Below, piece by piece: positions 45,801 through 57,855 of a stretch of DNA of 64,000 bases. How positions within the stretch are numbered: the stretch's first letter is position 1; each line of letters begins with the position of its first letter. The position numbers were made by a program, and so were the translations under genes. The notes under the pieces are model-generated. The model was not told the DNA's origin and did not search any database. It saw only the letters and a list, made by a program, of their open reading frames with translations. The DNA comes from Mycoemilia scoparia (Eukaryota; Kickxellomycota; Kickxellomycetes; Kickxellales; Kickxellaceae), in the NCBI GenBank assembly GCA_027575805.1, contig JANBPU010000010.1, forward strand, positions 62,001-126,000, given 5' to 3'.

Positions 45801-47550
45801 TCAGCATGTCTTGGTCTTCCCTTGATAAGCTGTCTTTCATTTCAATAAGCCCATCTTGAGAGTGAGACTCTGGAGAGATATCCTTTCCGAGCAATGTGGT
45901 CAACATGGATTCAACAAGCAAAGGAGAATAGGTGCACTTTATCAGCTCAGTGATATATATAGTAGAAGTGCTGGCCATTACAAAATTAGATGTGTTCTTG
46001 ATATGCGTAACAAGGTTTGGAACAATGAATCTTGAGCTCACAGCGCTTTTAAAATGAAAACACAGATCTTCGTTCATCGATGTTACTAGAATCTCGTCGA
46101 TTAGTTCCCAACACATAAACATTGCATCTATTTCAGCAATTGGAGTTGATAAGTTTGATAGGACCCTCCGTAACCTCAAATCTCTGGTGCTTCCTTCTAA
46201 TGCAAGTGGGGCCATGCTGTATGGGCCAGTATATTCTGGGCTATTTATTACACTGTAGTCTCTAGTAAACATATCGCTTTCCGATATGAAAGTGGGCTCC
46301 AGATTTTTAATGACATAATCCGGTATGTCATTTAAACCGTGCTCCTTTGTCGCAAGTCTTCTGTATATAGTATTTACTTGTCTTATAGGAGCCATCAATG
46401 GCGTGAACAGACCGCTATCCGGGTTTCTGCTTGCGGGGTAAGCCAAAGGCACTCTTGGGTAAAGATAGCATAGATGTTCGATCAGGACCGAGGCAATTGA
46501 AACCTTTTCTATCAAGAATTTCAATGGAGCGGCCGGGTCTGACGTAGCCATCAGCACCTGGGTAAAAAGAATCAATGATTCGCGGGCCATTTGTCCGGTG
46601 GATCCAGGAGCCAGCAGGTATTCAATAATGATCTGAATCACCAGCATTTCTGGTTCTACTGACGAATCTTTGGCACTTTTCTCATTGCTCAGCCCTGCAC
46701 CGCCACTCTCTTCCTGAAATACCCATCGATTTCCCCATTCAAAGAATATACTGGCGGAATTGCTGTGTTCTCGGAGACGGTATAACAATCTCCACAAGCA
46801 CTGCACAGTCTCGTGCCTGAGGAGTACTATTCCAGTTTCTGTTGGACATGCCGTATACCCACTACCTATAACACTTTGTCGATTACCAAGCACGCCTTTT
46901 ACTGCTTTAGACGAAGATGTGGTTGAGCCAAACTCTGCTGATGGACTGTGATAGACAGTTTCAAAAGATTGGCGAAGCATCGAAAACACGGGCAGCCGGA
47001 TAGGACTCTCTGTTAGCAAGGAGAGGGGAACCAAAGATACCACATGACAAAAGAATTCCATGACAAACACCCTGACCCCAGACGGGGAATCCGTTTCAGC
47101 ATGCTCAACCAAGGATAGGAGTATATTGTTTTCAAGCAAGAGCATCTCGCACTCGGTTAGTTTGGGATTTTGGCCGTGGGGCTTTTTATTGCCGTTCAGC
47201 TCCCCTCGCTGCTTATACATACACTGTATCATGGTGTTCAATTGCTGTGGGATCTCTGTATCATGTATTTTCAGGCCATGGTTTCTTTTGTGGCTATGCT
47301 GCTCAGCATAGAAGCTCTGTACTTCACTCCATGCGTCCATGAAGACCATTCCCCACAGCAGGAACTGGGTGTTTATTTTATCCTTGACCTGTGTCGTAAA
47401 ATCTCGTATCTTGGAGAATACATATTTTCCCGAAGGTGTCCGTTGTTGGGCCTGCCTCAATTTCTGCTGGTGTCTTTTCCTGTTTGCATTCTGCCTAAGA
47501 AAGAAGGTATGTGGGTCTTCGTCGCGAACACGGCGGTCGGTGTTCTGCAT
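42810..47550 (-). CDS. FHIP-like protein (FTS-Hook-FHIP complex; RAI16-like domain)
   Basis: FHIP proteins link early endosomes to dynein through Hook. The N-terminal half matches: FMDAWSEVQSFYAEQ, then the short-loop region CEMLLLENNILLSLVEHAET, DSPSGVRVFVMEFFCHVVSL, a helical-repeat body, and RLATLQLFEGILDTCDQFAY. A large disordered C-terminal region has three basic Ser motifs (RRKSRRRSS, NRRKSKRKSN, QRRRKSGRKSA). The main ORF stops at 43066, but the adjacent frame carries a coding-like tail, LVDLKRLLFKIKHDPQYKQQ … LSRYVERLNLESGALP, to 42810. A short intron (43095-43182, GTACAG donor; or 43095-43158) joins them in frame. Total about 1560 residues. The assignment rests on domain similarity by eye. 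Confidence 0.78.
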
Positions 47551-48618
47551 CTCAAAGCGAATTTTTCGAATTTCTCTGTTCTATGCCTAAATGGTAAAAA
47601 CTGTTTTATAAATGCATTAAACCAACAACAAAGAGTCAAAATTTATATCCTCTATATCATGAGTAAATCAACCATCCACATTGGATTTGTTTGTTTTTAC
47701 AAGCGGTTTACTATAGAAAGATCATTAATTAAATTTCTGTGGGCCATTAAACATCCCTGCCTCGCATAACGACTTACAAACGGCATATTAAACAATATCT
47801 TGATGGGGTTGTTTGGATGATACAAAAACATGCGTGGAATTTTCTCTGTCTCAACAAAAGATCGGCATCATACACATTACAAACCACCAAAGTAAACCAG
47901 ACTCTACACTGCGGCTAAATGACTTTATTTCACAAGCTATTAGGAATTAAAGGCCACCGAAAAAGCATCATGAAAATTACAATAAAAGTACATACATACC
48001 GATATAAACAGAAGATATAATAATAAGTAATAGTTGGTAAGAATCAAATCACAATCACAATAATATATACATACATTCAGGAGATAAGTCAGTTTCACAC
48101 CAACCCCGAAAAAACAATGTATATCTCACATACATTGGAGCTTTTACCTTCATTAAAAATTATTATTCAAATTTACAACATATTTTGCTGGGGTCTCCCA
48201 CAGCCATTCTGTGGCTAATCAGTAGTGAAATTCGACCAAATATATCAGAAAACACAAACAGCCCAACAATAACCATATTCATGCAGAGGCCAAGCCACAG
48301 TGTTTCCGATATAGTCTTTCAGGTTTCTTAATAGTATGAAAAAAGGTAATAAAGCTGCAATAACAATGATTCTACCGAATTCATCTGGCAGGAAGGGCCT
48401 TGCTGTCCTAAACCTCAAAGATATCACGGAATTGATTTATTAATTTCTGTGTGTATGACCAAAGCCTAAGCTATGGGCTATGCGATATCTAGTTAGGCAG
48501 ATATGTGTGGAACTCCAGATATAATAGCAAGCACATTTTAACCAAGACCTTGTAAACTTTGACAATATTCTGGGTTTATTAATAACGATGAAATAAACAA
48601 AAAGTATATAACCAAAAA
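47551..48618. other. 1 kb intergenic, upstream of the FHIP-like gene and downstream of SCP2
   Basis: AT-rich. A 60-codon minus-strand frame at 48245-48427 encodes a hydrophobic stretch (IIVIAALLPFFILLRNL), but it has no recognised homology and I leave it unannotated. Confidence 0.4.
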
Positions 48619-49607
48619 TTAGAGCTTGGCCTTTGTGGCTGAGTTGGCGAGCTTGAGAAGGTCCTGCAGTTTCATGGCCAACATGATGTTGCCCTTGGAC
48701 TTGAGCTTCCCGCCCATGAAAGCGGCCTGTCCACTGAGCTTGCCATCGCTCATGTCTACGAAGTCGCTATCCTTGAGACCAAGAGTGACATTGGGCGATT
48801 TACCATGCTTAGCAGCATCACCCAATAGAATTAGATCGGTGGGATTTCCAGAGTCGCCAGCTCCCTTTTTGAGATTGAGAGTCCAAGAATTTGTTTTACC
48901 AGAGCCATTAGTAAGATCAAGCTGGATGATGCCGTTAACTTTATTCACGGTACTTTTAAGGTTCTGGCTTGACAATGAAGCAAGTCCACTCTGGGTCTTG
49001 GCCAAAACCTCGCTGCCCTTGAAACCATCGACAACAACAGATCCAGAAGGCTTGGAGCCGGACTCTACAGGCTTTGTGGAGGCAGCAGCAGGAGGCTGTG
49101 CCTTTGCGGCACTCTTGAACTCCTTAAGAATGCCATCGAGCTTCATTCCGAGCATCATATTACCCTTAATTTTAATTCCTCCGGACATGAATTCTGTAGT
49201 GGGGTTGGACTTGCCTTCAAAGAGTTTTACAAAAGTCTCATCAGCAAGAGTGATGCTTATATCTGGCTTAGGCTGGCCATTGAGCGCCTCTCCCTCTGTA
49301 TTACCGTGTGAGACAGCACCAGATTTTTTGAGGTCCAAAACCCATATGTGTGTCTTGGGTGACCCTTTTTTGCTCTGAATGTTAAACAGGTACACAGCCT
49401 TGGCCTACATATTAAAATTATGGACTATTCGTGTTAGCTGGAGTACAAAAAAACTATTCAAAAAATGAGTACTTAGGTCTATCAACAAACCTTTTTGATC
49501 TGAGCAGCACGTTGGGCTTCACTGAAAGTGGATAGAGTTGAGGCTATGCTTTGGAAAAGATCGCCGGCCTTGAAGCCTGGAGCACTGACGTTGACTGGGG
49601 AAGACAT
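48619..49607 (-). CDS. tandem SCP2 sterol-carrier protein with peroxisomal targeting signal
   Basis: Two SCP2 (sterol carrier/lipid transfer) domains in one protein of about 300 residues. Domain 1 covers AGDLFQSIASTLSTFSE to the ILKEFKSAAKA helix, with DISITLADETFVKLFEGKSN and GGIKIKGNMMLGMKLDGIL. Domain 2 repeats it as NVTLGLKDSDFVDMSDGKLS and GGKLKSKGNIMLAMKLQDLL. The linker is Pro/Ala/Ser-rich. The C-terminus is KAKL-stop, a PTS1 variant (AKL), so a peroxisomal matrix protein is expected. Lipid-binding and beta-oxidation support are inferred from the family. Exon 1 (about 49493-49607) and exon 2 (48619 to about 49405) join at IKK|AKAVYLFNIQSKKG. It may be related to the single-domain fungal Pox18-type proteins. 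Confidence 0.93.
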
Positions 49608-49640
49608 TGTTACTTGTGAGTTATAAAGAAAAAGAGCTGC

Positions 49641-49647
49641 TATATAG
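49641..49647 (-). promoter_or_regulatory. TATA-like element of the SCP2 gene
   Basis: TATATAG-type element about 35 bp upstream of the ATG at 49607 on the minus strand. Position and consensus only. Confidence 0.3.
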
Positions 49648-50160
49648 CCTTGAGACCTAAAGAATATAAGTGTGGAGTGGTGGTGTATTAAAAAGCGGTG
49701 AAAGCTAAAAAAGCAAAAGAGGAGAAATACAGCCAGAAGAAGAATGAGGCGAAGCATCCAGACTATTTATCGCATTGGCCTATCAGGGGATGATGATTCA
49801 AGCTGAGGCAATGCTGTTCTAAAGACCTTTTAGTACATACGCATGTGACTGTCCTGACATATGCTTAGTCTCTAGCTTTCGCACACTCTCCGCTATCCCG
49901 TGATAAATATCAGAAAATCTGTCTTTTTTACTGTTGAAAGTTTATGTAGTTTTATGGCTTTGTTTCAGGGACATGTGAAAATACATTTTTATACCGAAAA
50001 CATGATCGCAAGAAAACATAACAAACAGTAAATTGTTGATTCTAACTGTTCTACTACTTGATGAGAATTTGTGCATTGGCAGCTTAGTTTATTGACATTA
50101 AGTAGAATCATGTAGCCTGAGCTGTTCAAAAGGGTGGATTAAAAACGGCTAGGTAAGAAT
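49648..50160. other. intergenic, SCP2 promoter and eL34 3' flank
   Basis: No gene or repeat visible. Confidence 0.45.
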
Positions 50161-50790
50161 TTACTTCTTGGCCTGCTGACTCTTGAGGACTCTCTTGACG
50201 ATCTTTTGTTCCTCAATAAGGAAAGCGCGGACAATGCTATAGTTAGAAAGATCGATTAACAATTTCAATTAGTATACTTGTTAAAAAGTATGATAATTTC
50301 AAGGTTCTCTTAAAAGCATGTATTCGCCAGAATTTGACATCAATTTCTTACCGAGCGCGGACGCAGGAGACACAGCGAGAACCTCCATAGGCACGAGTGA
50401 CAGACTTCTGGGACTTGGTGAGTCTGGAGTATTCACGGGGGCGGAGGGCGGGGATCTGTAATTGCATTCAAGAGGTCCAAATTAACTCCAATTCATTGAA
50501 AGCAGAACTATTAATATATGCAATGTAATCAATAGTTATACTTACACCAGCGAGAGCTGAGCCACAGTCTCCGCACTTGGGTGCAGTACCGCGCTTCTTG
50601 AGATGAAGGGCACGGAGAACACCACCTATATTGAATTATATATGTAGATTTATAGCGCTTGGTTTGGTGAAAATGCCATAAATGCATGGAATATCTAAAT
50701 TTGCTATTTACCGGGTGTCTTGACAACACGGATCTTGTTCGACTTGGTGTTGTATGAGTGACGACGTCTGTAAGTAACACGCTGGGCCAT
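50161..50790 (-). CDS. RPL34: 60S ribosomal protein eL34
   Basis: A cytosolic large-subunit ribosomal protein of about 115 residues from four exons. It starts [39 protein letters not shown]. It has a zinc-binding Cys pair in [13 protein letters not shown]|, then [20 protein letters not shown]. The second Cys pair is in [13 protein letters not shown]|, and the C-terminus is [20 protein letters not shown]. All four Cys ligands are kept. Length and motifs are standard, and introns interrupt the gene as in many fungal ribosomal protein genes. Confidence 0.97.
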
Positions 50791-51703
50791 TGCGATTTAT
50801 ACCAAACCTATTTTCGTTTATCCAACATTAATGGCATTTTTGTTACATTGCAGCGTAGCCAAAATTCCATCATTTATTTCATTCATGTAGATTCGAATGT
50901 TGGTGGTAATGGTTATTTAATATGTGGTGATTCGAATTTCATATAGTAGCGTTTCGTTTGATTTAGTCATATGCCATCCATCGATATATCATCGTATAGT
51001 ATGTTAAAATCACATCATTGTATTTTGGTGCATCCATAAAAAGGTGGGTTCGTACGTTTGGTATATATAAAAATATATAAATAAGTGGATGCGGTTAGTT
51101 TGTGATTTTTAATGGCTTGATGCGCTATAGACGCATCCTTCACGTCTAACAGAAATTGGATACTGTTCTGCAAGATGCGTATATTTAGACATATATGTAT
51201 ATATGGTTTTCAATAATTACCTTTCCTTTACAGATATTTGAGGCGAAAGGAGGATTACTTGGATGCGACCTGGCCACGGTTTTACCGCTTCAGCATTCTA
51301 ACTCAATAATAGCAACAGCTAAGTTGAGTCTTAATGATCATAGACCCAAGGTGCTGATCACTGATTAGATCCTGAATAGATTGTGATTATTTCTACCATT
51401 AACTACTCCATTATGATTGTCAAGCAAAGGAAAAGTAGTCACACAATTTAAAGGCTAGCTGACATGATTACAAATGCTAGCTAATTAGTTACTCTAATGT
51501 GATATCAAGCAATGAATATCCTCACACGTACTTTTGGTACAAAACCAACACCTTATTGTATTATCCGCCATGTCATTTCATGAGACTCGCTTTAGCTAGC
51601 ATATATTGAAATCGTGTATATTTTTAAACAAATTTAGGGCCTCTAATCTAATGCCCAACTACTTTAAATTATAAAACAAAACAGCAAGCAAAGGAGGGTG
51701 AGC
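50791..51703. other. 0.9 kb intergenic, eL34 promoter and ATM1 3' flank
   Basis: AT-rich. No gene, box C/D-type RNA or MITE is recognised. Confidence 0.45.
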
Positions 51704-54700
51704 CTAATCACGAATGCCATTGGTACCTCTGATCTCTTGCATATCCCACATATCCCTATATATTCCATTTAGAGCAAGCAATTCTTCATGACGACCCTGT
51801 TCGACCACAACGCCATCCTTAAGAACAAAGATGATGTCTGCATCAGAGATTGTACGTAGACGATGTGCGATGAATATGGCTGTGCATTGCTGCTGTGACA
51901 AGATCTCGCGTATGTTTGCCAAAATCTCGTTTTCGGTGTGGGTATCCAAGGCTGATGTGGCTTCATCAAAGAAAATAATCGGTGCCCTCTTCAAGATTGC
52001 TCTAGAAAGAGCAACTCTTTGCTTTTCACCACCTAAATATTGGATTTGAATAATAAATTTAATAAGCTGTATACAACGCTAAACAGATACATTCCTTTTC
52101 TACAAATGTTTGATATCGGCCGAAGTAATAATAACAACATTGCTTACCTGAAATCATCAGGCCTCGTTCTCCAACCTGAGTATCATACTGGTTGGGCAGC
52201 TTCATAATAGTATCATGAATTCTAGCCTTCTTTGCTGCTTCGTAAACCTGGGTCTCCGTTGCCGAGTGATCGCCATATTTTATATTCTGGAACAAGGTTG
52301 TGTTGAACAAAGCCGTGTCTTGAGGAACAACGCCAATTTCCTTTCTGAGAGACTCCAGGGTAACTTGGTTGACGGGCTGCCCATCAATTTTAATGCTACC
52401 ACTATCTGGATCATAAAAGCGGAAGAGAAGTCTGAGTATAGTCGACTTTCCACAGCCACTGGGACCAACGAATGCAACTCTCTGGCCAGCCGGGATTGTG
52501 AAGCTTATGTCCTTGAGGATTTGGCGTTCTGGGGTATAAGCAAAGCTGACGTTTTTGAATTCAATTGAACCGCCATCCATCTTTAGCGGCTTTGCATTGT
52601 GAATTTCCTGTTTGAGAGATGATTTTAAGCAGTTAATTATAGAGTGTATATAGACGGATGTGTGAAGTTTGTTTTACTGCGTTTGTGCTTATCCAAAGTA
52701 GCAGTAGCTTACTCTTATGGCGGGTTTTGCGTTCTCTAGCTGGAATAGTGTGCCCATATCGATCACTGCTTGGCTCATTTCACGATATATAGATCCAAGG
52801 AAGTTGAGGGGTAAAGATAGCTGGAATACAAGGCCGTTGACCATGACTATGTCACCAACACTCAATGCGCCTGCACAGCAGATCAAATAATATGGTATTA
52901 ATCAAAAATTGCTTCTATAAAAAGACACACACTCACTTTATGTGAATTCAAATCCAAACTTACCAGAAGCAACACCCTTAGAGGCCAGATACATCATTAA
53001 TGTAAGAGATGCGCTGAAAATAGCATTTTGACCAGCATTTAGGAAAGCCAGACTGCCGGCCGTCTTTAGGGCGGCAGCCTTGTACTTTTCCAGTGCACGA
53101 TCATACTTCATGGCTTCGTATTTTTCGGCATTGAAATACTATAAATCATAAATAATGTCGTTTTAATATACCTAGTATGTATATTCGATCGGCAGTGTTG
53201 GTATATAGGGTAAGTGATCGCTATGAGGCTTACTTTGACGGATTCGAAATTTATTAGTGAATCGACGCATAGGGAGGCTGCCTTGTTATCTGCAGCATTC
53301 ATTTGTTGACGGAATTTAGTTCTATTTGGAAAAAGTGAATATTCATTTATATAACGAGGTCTTCTGCGAAGTCTACTGATAATTGAAATCTTCTGGGCTT
53401 ACCTCCATTGGGTTACGCCGAGAGTGAAGGCTACATATATAGCCATTGTTGATGCAGCAACTATTGCGTATTCTGACCCAAATTTATTTGCCTACAAAAA
53501 GTACAGCTAGCGGCTAAATGATTTGACTTGCAAAAGAAATGTCAAATGCTATATGATATAACTTACCAGAATTCCACAGACTATACCGATTTCTAACAAC
53601 GTTGGTACAAAGTGAATAACTACCGATGACAGAATAAAGCTTATTCCTCTAAAGCCAGAAAAAATAGTATGAGTTTAATTTACCTGTGGCAACACGATAC
53701 CATAGGGAGCAAACTTGGGTGGTTTTACTTACTTTGTTCCTCTATCAATTGCTCGAGAAAGACCGCCAGTTTCACGGGTAAGGTGGAATTTCAAGTCCAT
53801 ATTCAAAAGATGCTTGTAAACACTCATTTCAAGTGATTTTACGGCGTTTTGCTGGACCATGGAAAATATAGAATTTCTAAGCTCCTGTAGGGCAGTCGCA
53901 CCAAGCCTTGCTGCACCATCTATATATTTTTATGATAATATTAGCTACCTGATCTATCGCTAAGTCTAATAATAGTAATATTGTTTTACTGAATAATTAT
54001 GCTCTTCAAACATTTACGTACATCCTAGTAGTAATGCTACGGAAACCGTTGGCAAAACTCCACCAAGAGCAGCGACATCAATGTTCAAGCTATCTATCAG
54101 GTGTTTGAATGCGATGGGGACTTGAACATTGAGAGCCTAAGTGTATTTCATTAATAGCTGGTTGCAATTAACACATTATGCACGTATATATATATATATT
54201 CATCTAGTCCGGACTACCTACCTTACTTATACCCATCAGACTCAACGCAATTATGACACGAGATTTTGTTCCCCAATCTCCAGCAGGCCAAACATATTTG
54301 AAGATGCTTCGGATCAGTTGTGGCGACCATCTCCCGACTGACTTTTGATCTTTTACAATAGGGACTTTAGCAATATCTTTTGGCTTAGAGCCCCCGGCTG
54401 TGGTTTTTTTGGCATCAGAAGCATCAAGCCCGACCGTCTTACTTGGTAAGGCCGATGTAGTGCTAGGGTTTATCTTTTCGCTTGGTATTGATACGGGCTT
54501 CTCTGTACCCGGTGGTATTGTCGAGTATTTGTTTTTAACAAACCATTGCGGTGTATATATAGGGACACCCTGGTATATTTATAATCACAGATTTGTGCCA
54601 AAAGTCAGTTTTGTGACTACGCTATCAAGTCGACACTTTTTACAACAAGTATTATTAAATAAGATACCTGCCTGGAACCTGCTTGAAATGGGGCGAGTGT

Positions 54701-54788
54701 TATAAACACCACTTATAGAACGGCGGATACTTAAGCGCCCGCTATGAAGAATAGCAAGGCTGCTAGTTGACTGTCTAAAGAATGACAT
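51704..54788 (-). CDS. ATM1: Atm1/ABCB7 mitochondrial ABC half-transporter
   Basis: Exports a sulfur/glutathione intermediate from the mitochondrial matrix for cytosolic iron-sulfur assembly. The start [33 protein letters not shown] is a presequence with Arg and Ser/Thr. Membrane exons include [40 protein letters not shown] and [20 protein letters not shown] followed by [20 protein letters not shown], a strong Atm1 signature. The nucleotide-binding domain has Walker [11 protein letters not shown]-loop [13 protein letters not shown], signature ISG|GEKQR (split by an intron), Walker [13 protein letters not shown] and switch His AHRLRT. About ten exons. The stop is at 51704. Full-length, with no sign of damage. 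Confidence 0.96.
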
Positions 54789-56656
54789 TTCAGCAATGAG
54801 CAGAGGCAATTGTCCTTCTTATCCTCTGCCCTGGGATTATCGACAATGGCTCTGTGAGCAAATACAGATAAAGCAGCCAGATATGACTAAACAAAAATAT
54901 ACAGAAAGCAAGAAAGGATCAAAAGGAGACGAAAATGTCACGGCTAGCACAACATGGTATTGACTCAATAAAAATGATATGGAGTTGACTTGAATTATAA
55001 ATGATCTGATAAAATGACGTGCTCATTCTTCAATCTTTCTCCGTTATATTAGATCAGACGGAATATCATCGACTTTCCGATATTTGCCTTTACACTAGTG
55101 CCACACTGTTGTACATACACACCCGTTATTCTTGCGCGCTTCAGCTTCCTAGATTACAAATATAACTGTACCAAGCCAAGAGTTATGAGTTTTCAGGAAA
55201 TCACTATTAGGCTATATGAGGTATTTTGGCCAAAGTCTATTACTAACCAGAATTGGGCTATTTCATTAGCATAAGCCCCTATTTTTATGTTCCCAGATCT
55301 CATAAAGAATACTGAGGTAGAAAATGCCTCAGCCTTAAAGCTACCTTTGTGCAACAGCCGTTGGCAATCATGGAGAATTTATCATATGCAGGTGAACAGG
55401 GTGAAGTGTTTATTTTGAGAAATTTAAATGCCTCATGGCCCCTGTTGTATTTCAATCGCTTGAGTGAGTGAGGGATTTTGGTGGAAAGCATACAGACAGA
55501 CAGGCAGGCAGACACGTGGAAGGCCACGGAATTAATACCATGCATGAATAGCAGCTGTTAAGCTATCCATTCAAATGTGTTGCTAGAGTGGACAGATAAA
55601 AAACTTTAGTGAGTATTCCCATAATAACTGGACTCTCTGATGCAACGAGACTTTTTGGGCCAATGCTTGACAGAGAAAAGATTTCCTTAACGCTTAGAAT
55701 CTTTAAAAGATTCGAACCCCAATGCTACTAAAAGCACTTTTGCATAGATGGCCATTTACGTGGCGGTCGTTGACGCACAAAGCCGTTATTGTATTGGAGA
55801 TAAAGGATCCTGCTGGGCTCAACACCTCTCTTCTGAGGCTATGTTGTTTCCTCGGGTTTGAGAGACTGATTGGGTGAGATGAATGTGGAGCTGAATCCTT
55901 CGTGGTTCTCTATGGCGTTTGTTTCAATAATTGGTTTCACAGTCATTTATGAAATTTTAAAAAATGCGTCACTTTTCAACCAACTTCAGATACTAAGCCA
56001 TATGCGTAGCTATTTTTGAAGGGTGGCCACCTGCTAATAAATGGGGATTGCCCCTATAGCATTTCGCCACCAAAAGATACCCTTCAAAAAATATCACACA
56101 TAACCCAGATTTATTCAATCAATTCTTTTGTTGCTATAAAAGAGCTAGCGCTTGGCATTTCTGATTTTTAGTCGCATCCCATGTCTACAAACGCATTACT
56201 GTACCCAAGGAACCCAGGCATTACAATCTAGGAATCAATATTGATGGCTTTTTGCATATCAATGAAAGCAGCTTCCAGTGCATCAAAGGGTTAGGAGCTA
56301 CAACAATGATCGGGTGGTTGAATTTCTTTCTGGTATTGCAAAGCCCCTTTTTTACTGGAGAAATGGGTATGATGTTATAATCCAGCTCTTTATTTGTCTT
56401 GGTAATAAAGAGTTGGATTTTTACTTCACACTACAATCAGCACTAAGCAGCCATGTAGATAATGTGGCCCAAATCCGTAGTTGCTGCAACTATATAAATA
56501 TACTACTTTGGTCTGAGTTAGTTTATATAGCACCATATCGGCTTATAAATTATAGTCTCGAACATTTTCAACTCAATAACCTTTAATATACATTTCTGTG
56601 CATTTAGTATTTTAATATAAACGTATAGTCAATAGATTGGCATAGTATCAGCAAGT
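54789..56656. other. 1.9 kb intergenic with a MITE copy
   Basis: No gene is supported. An open frame at 56278-56586 lacks recognisable motifs. A partial tRNA-like B-box at about 55700 is not accompanied by a tRNA fold. Confidence 0.5.
56000..56101 (-). mobile_element. MITE-like element, copy C
   Basis: The left end reads ATATGCGTAGCTATTTTTGA and the right end reads ACCCTTCAAAAAATATCACA, forming an imperfect terminal inverted repeat of about 25 bp. The internal CGCCACCAAAAGATACCC and CCCCTATA match the other copies. Non-coding. Confidence 0.8.
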
Positions 56657-57381
56657 ATGAAGACCTGGGTGATCGTGGTACTGTCCGTAGTCCTTAGTTT
56701 CGTTGCCGTTGGATGCGTCATGGGTAAAGCTATTTTAAATTGGAAAAATGTATGATACTTGGTCTGGTACTGAAATACTGACTAACAATAACGCTAACTT
56801 GAATCGAAATTATAGCGATTTTCTTTTTAAGATGCTTTATCAAGCGGGAAAAGAATACAGGAAGATTTAAGGTGATAGGAGGATTCTACAAGAATAATAA
56901 ATCTGGATCAGAGACGAAGATCGACTCCTGGGTAGACAAAAAGGGAGGGCTTGCGCACACACACACTGCCAATTTTATACCACACAACACATTTTGTGCG
57001 ATATGTCTTAGAGGATATCATCAAAGTCAGAGAATCATGGTCTGCGGATGCATGCACAATTTCCACTTGGCGTGTATTGAAAACAAGCAGGCAAACAAAG
57101 AATGGTGTCCAATATGTCAGAGGGACACCAGGAATGATGGAAAAAGTTATGTTTATGACTATCCTGTGGATCCTGGCTCCATTTCAAGCATTAGGTCAGC
57201 CCATTCAGAGCCTTCATCGCCAAAGTCTGCTCCGAGCCGCCTTATCTCTAGTTCACTAGGACCAACTCTCATTGTTCAGACCAAGACCACGAATTCAGAG
57301 GAGGAGCTACATGACCCATGCCAGCCCACGGGGTCAAAAAAGGGTAGCCCATTAATTGACCTAAATACGTGGAATCCTTAA
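56657..57381 (+). CDS. membrane-anchored RING-H2 protein, probable E3 ubiquitin ligase
   Basis: Exon 1 (from 56657) encodes MKTWVIVVLSVVLSFVAVGC, a hydrophobic segment serving as signal peptide or anchor. After a short intron, IFFLRCFIKREKNTGRF continues the membrane region. The RING-H2 finger is CAICLRGYHQSQRIMVCGCM followed by HNFHLACIENKQANKEWCPI CQRD, with the C-x2-C … C-x-H-x2-H-x2-C … C-x2-C spacing by eye (one spacer is non-standard). A Ser-rich cytoplasmic tail ends at 57381 (LIDLNTWNP). About 240 residues. The substrate is unknown. Endomembrane location is inferred. Confidence 0.82.
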
Positions 57382-57855
57382 CAAGATGTATTTCCCAAAA
57401 AAATACACACCAACGGCAGTGCCCTTAATACAGTCCTTTAATTTCTAAGCTAATTGAGGCCATGTAAGCTTAATAGTGCAAAACCAGCTGGAAGATGCTA
57501 TAGGCAACTCCAAGTAACACAGTTAATTTTTCAATTAGAATTTTAATGTACCCAATCCTCATAATTTTTTGATATTGTGTCCTGCCATCAACATTAGCCC
57601 ATACTTGTTAATTTTATTGTGTTTTTGATTTCTTTGATTCGTTTTGAAGTTTTTCGCAACTTACCGTAATAAACAATATCCCCGTTAGGCCTATCAGTAG
57701 AGTCGATTGGTTTATACACTCTGACCATCAAAAAAGGTTCCGCCAGCTAACTGACTAACTTTGTTTGGAGAGATCCAAAATCTGGAAAAATCACTTTGCA
57801 GTATCATACCTTGTTTCTTTGCCTTTATTTATTTCATTTCATAAATCCTTAAACG
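57382..57855. other. intergenic, TIM44 promoter
   Basis: AT-rich. No gene or repeat visible. Confidence 0.45.

Noticed and set aside
48245..48427. hydrophobic 60-codon ORF, possible small membrane protein
   Set aside because: No homology recognised, no splice support and no promoter signal.
55680..55770. tRNA-like B box (GGGTTCGAATC) on the minus strand
   Set aside because: No matching A box, acceptor stem or anticodon arm. The T-arm would rely on several G-U pairs.
56278..56586. 102-codon plus-strand ORF
   Set aside because: No motif or clear splice partner, and composition matches AT-rich non-coding DNA.
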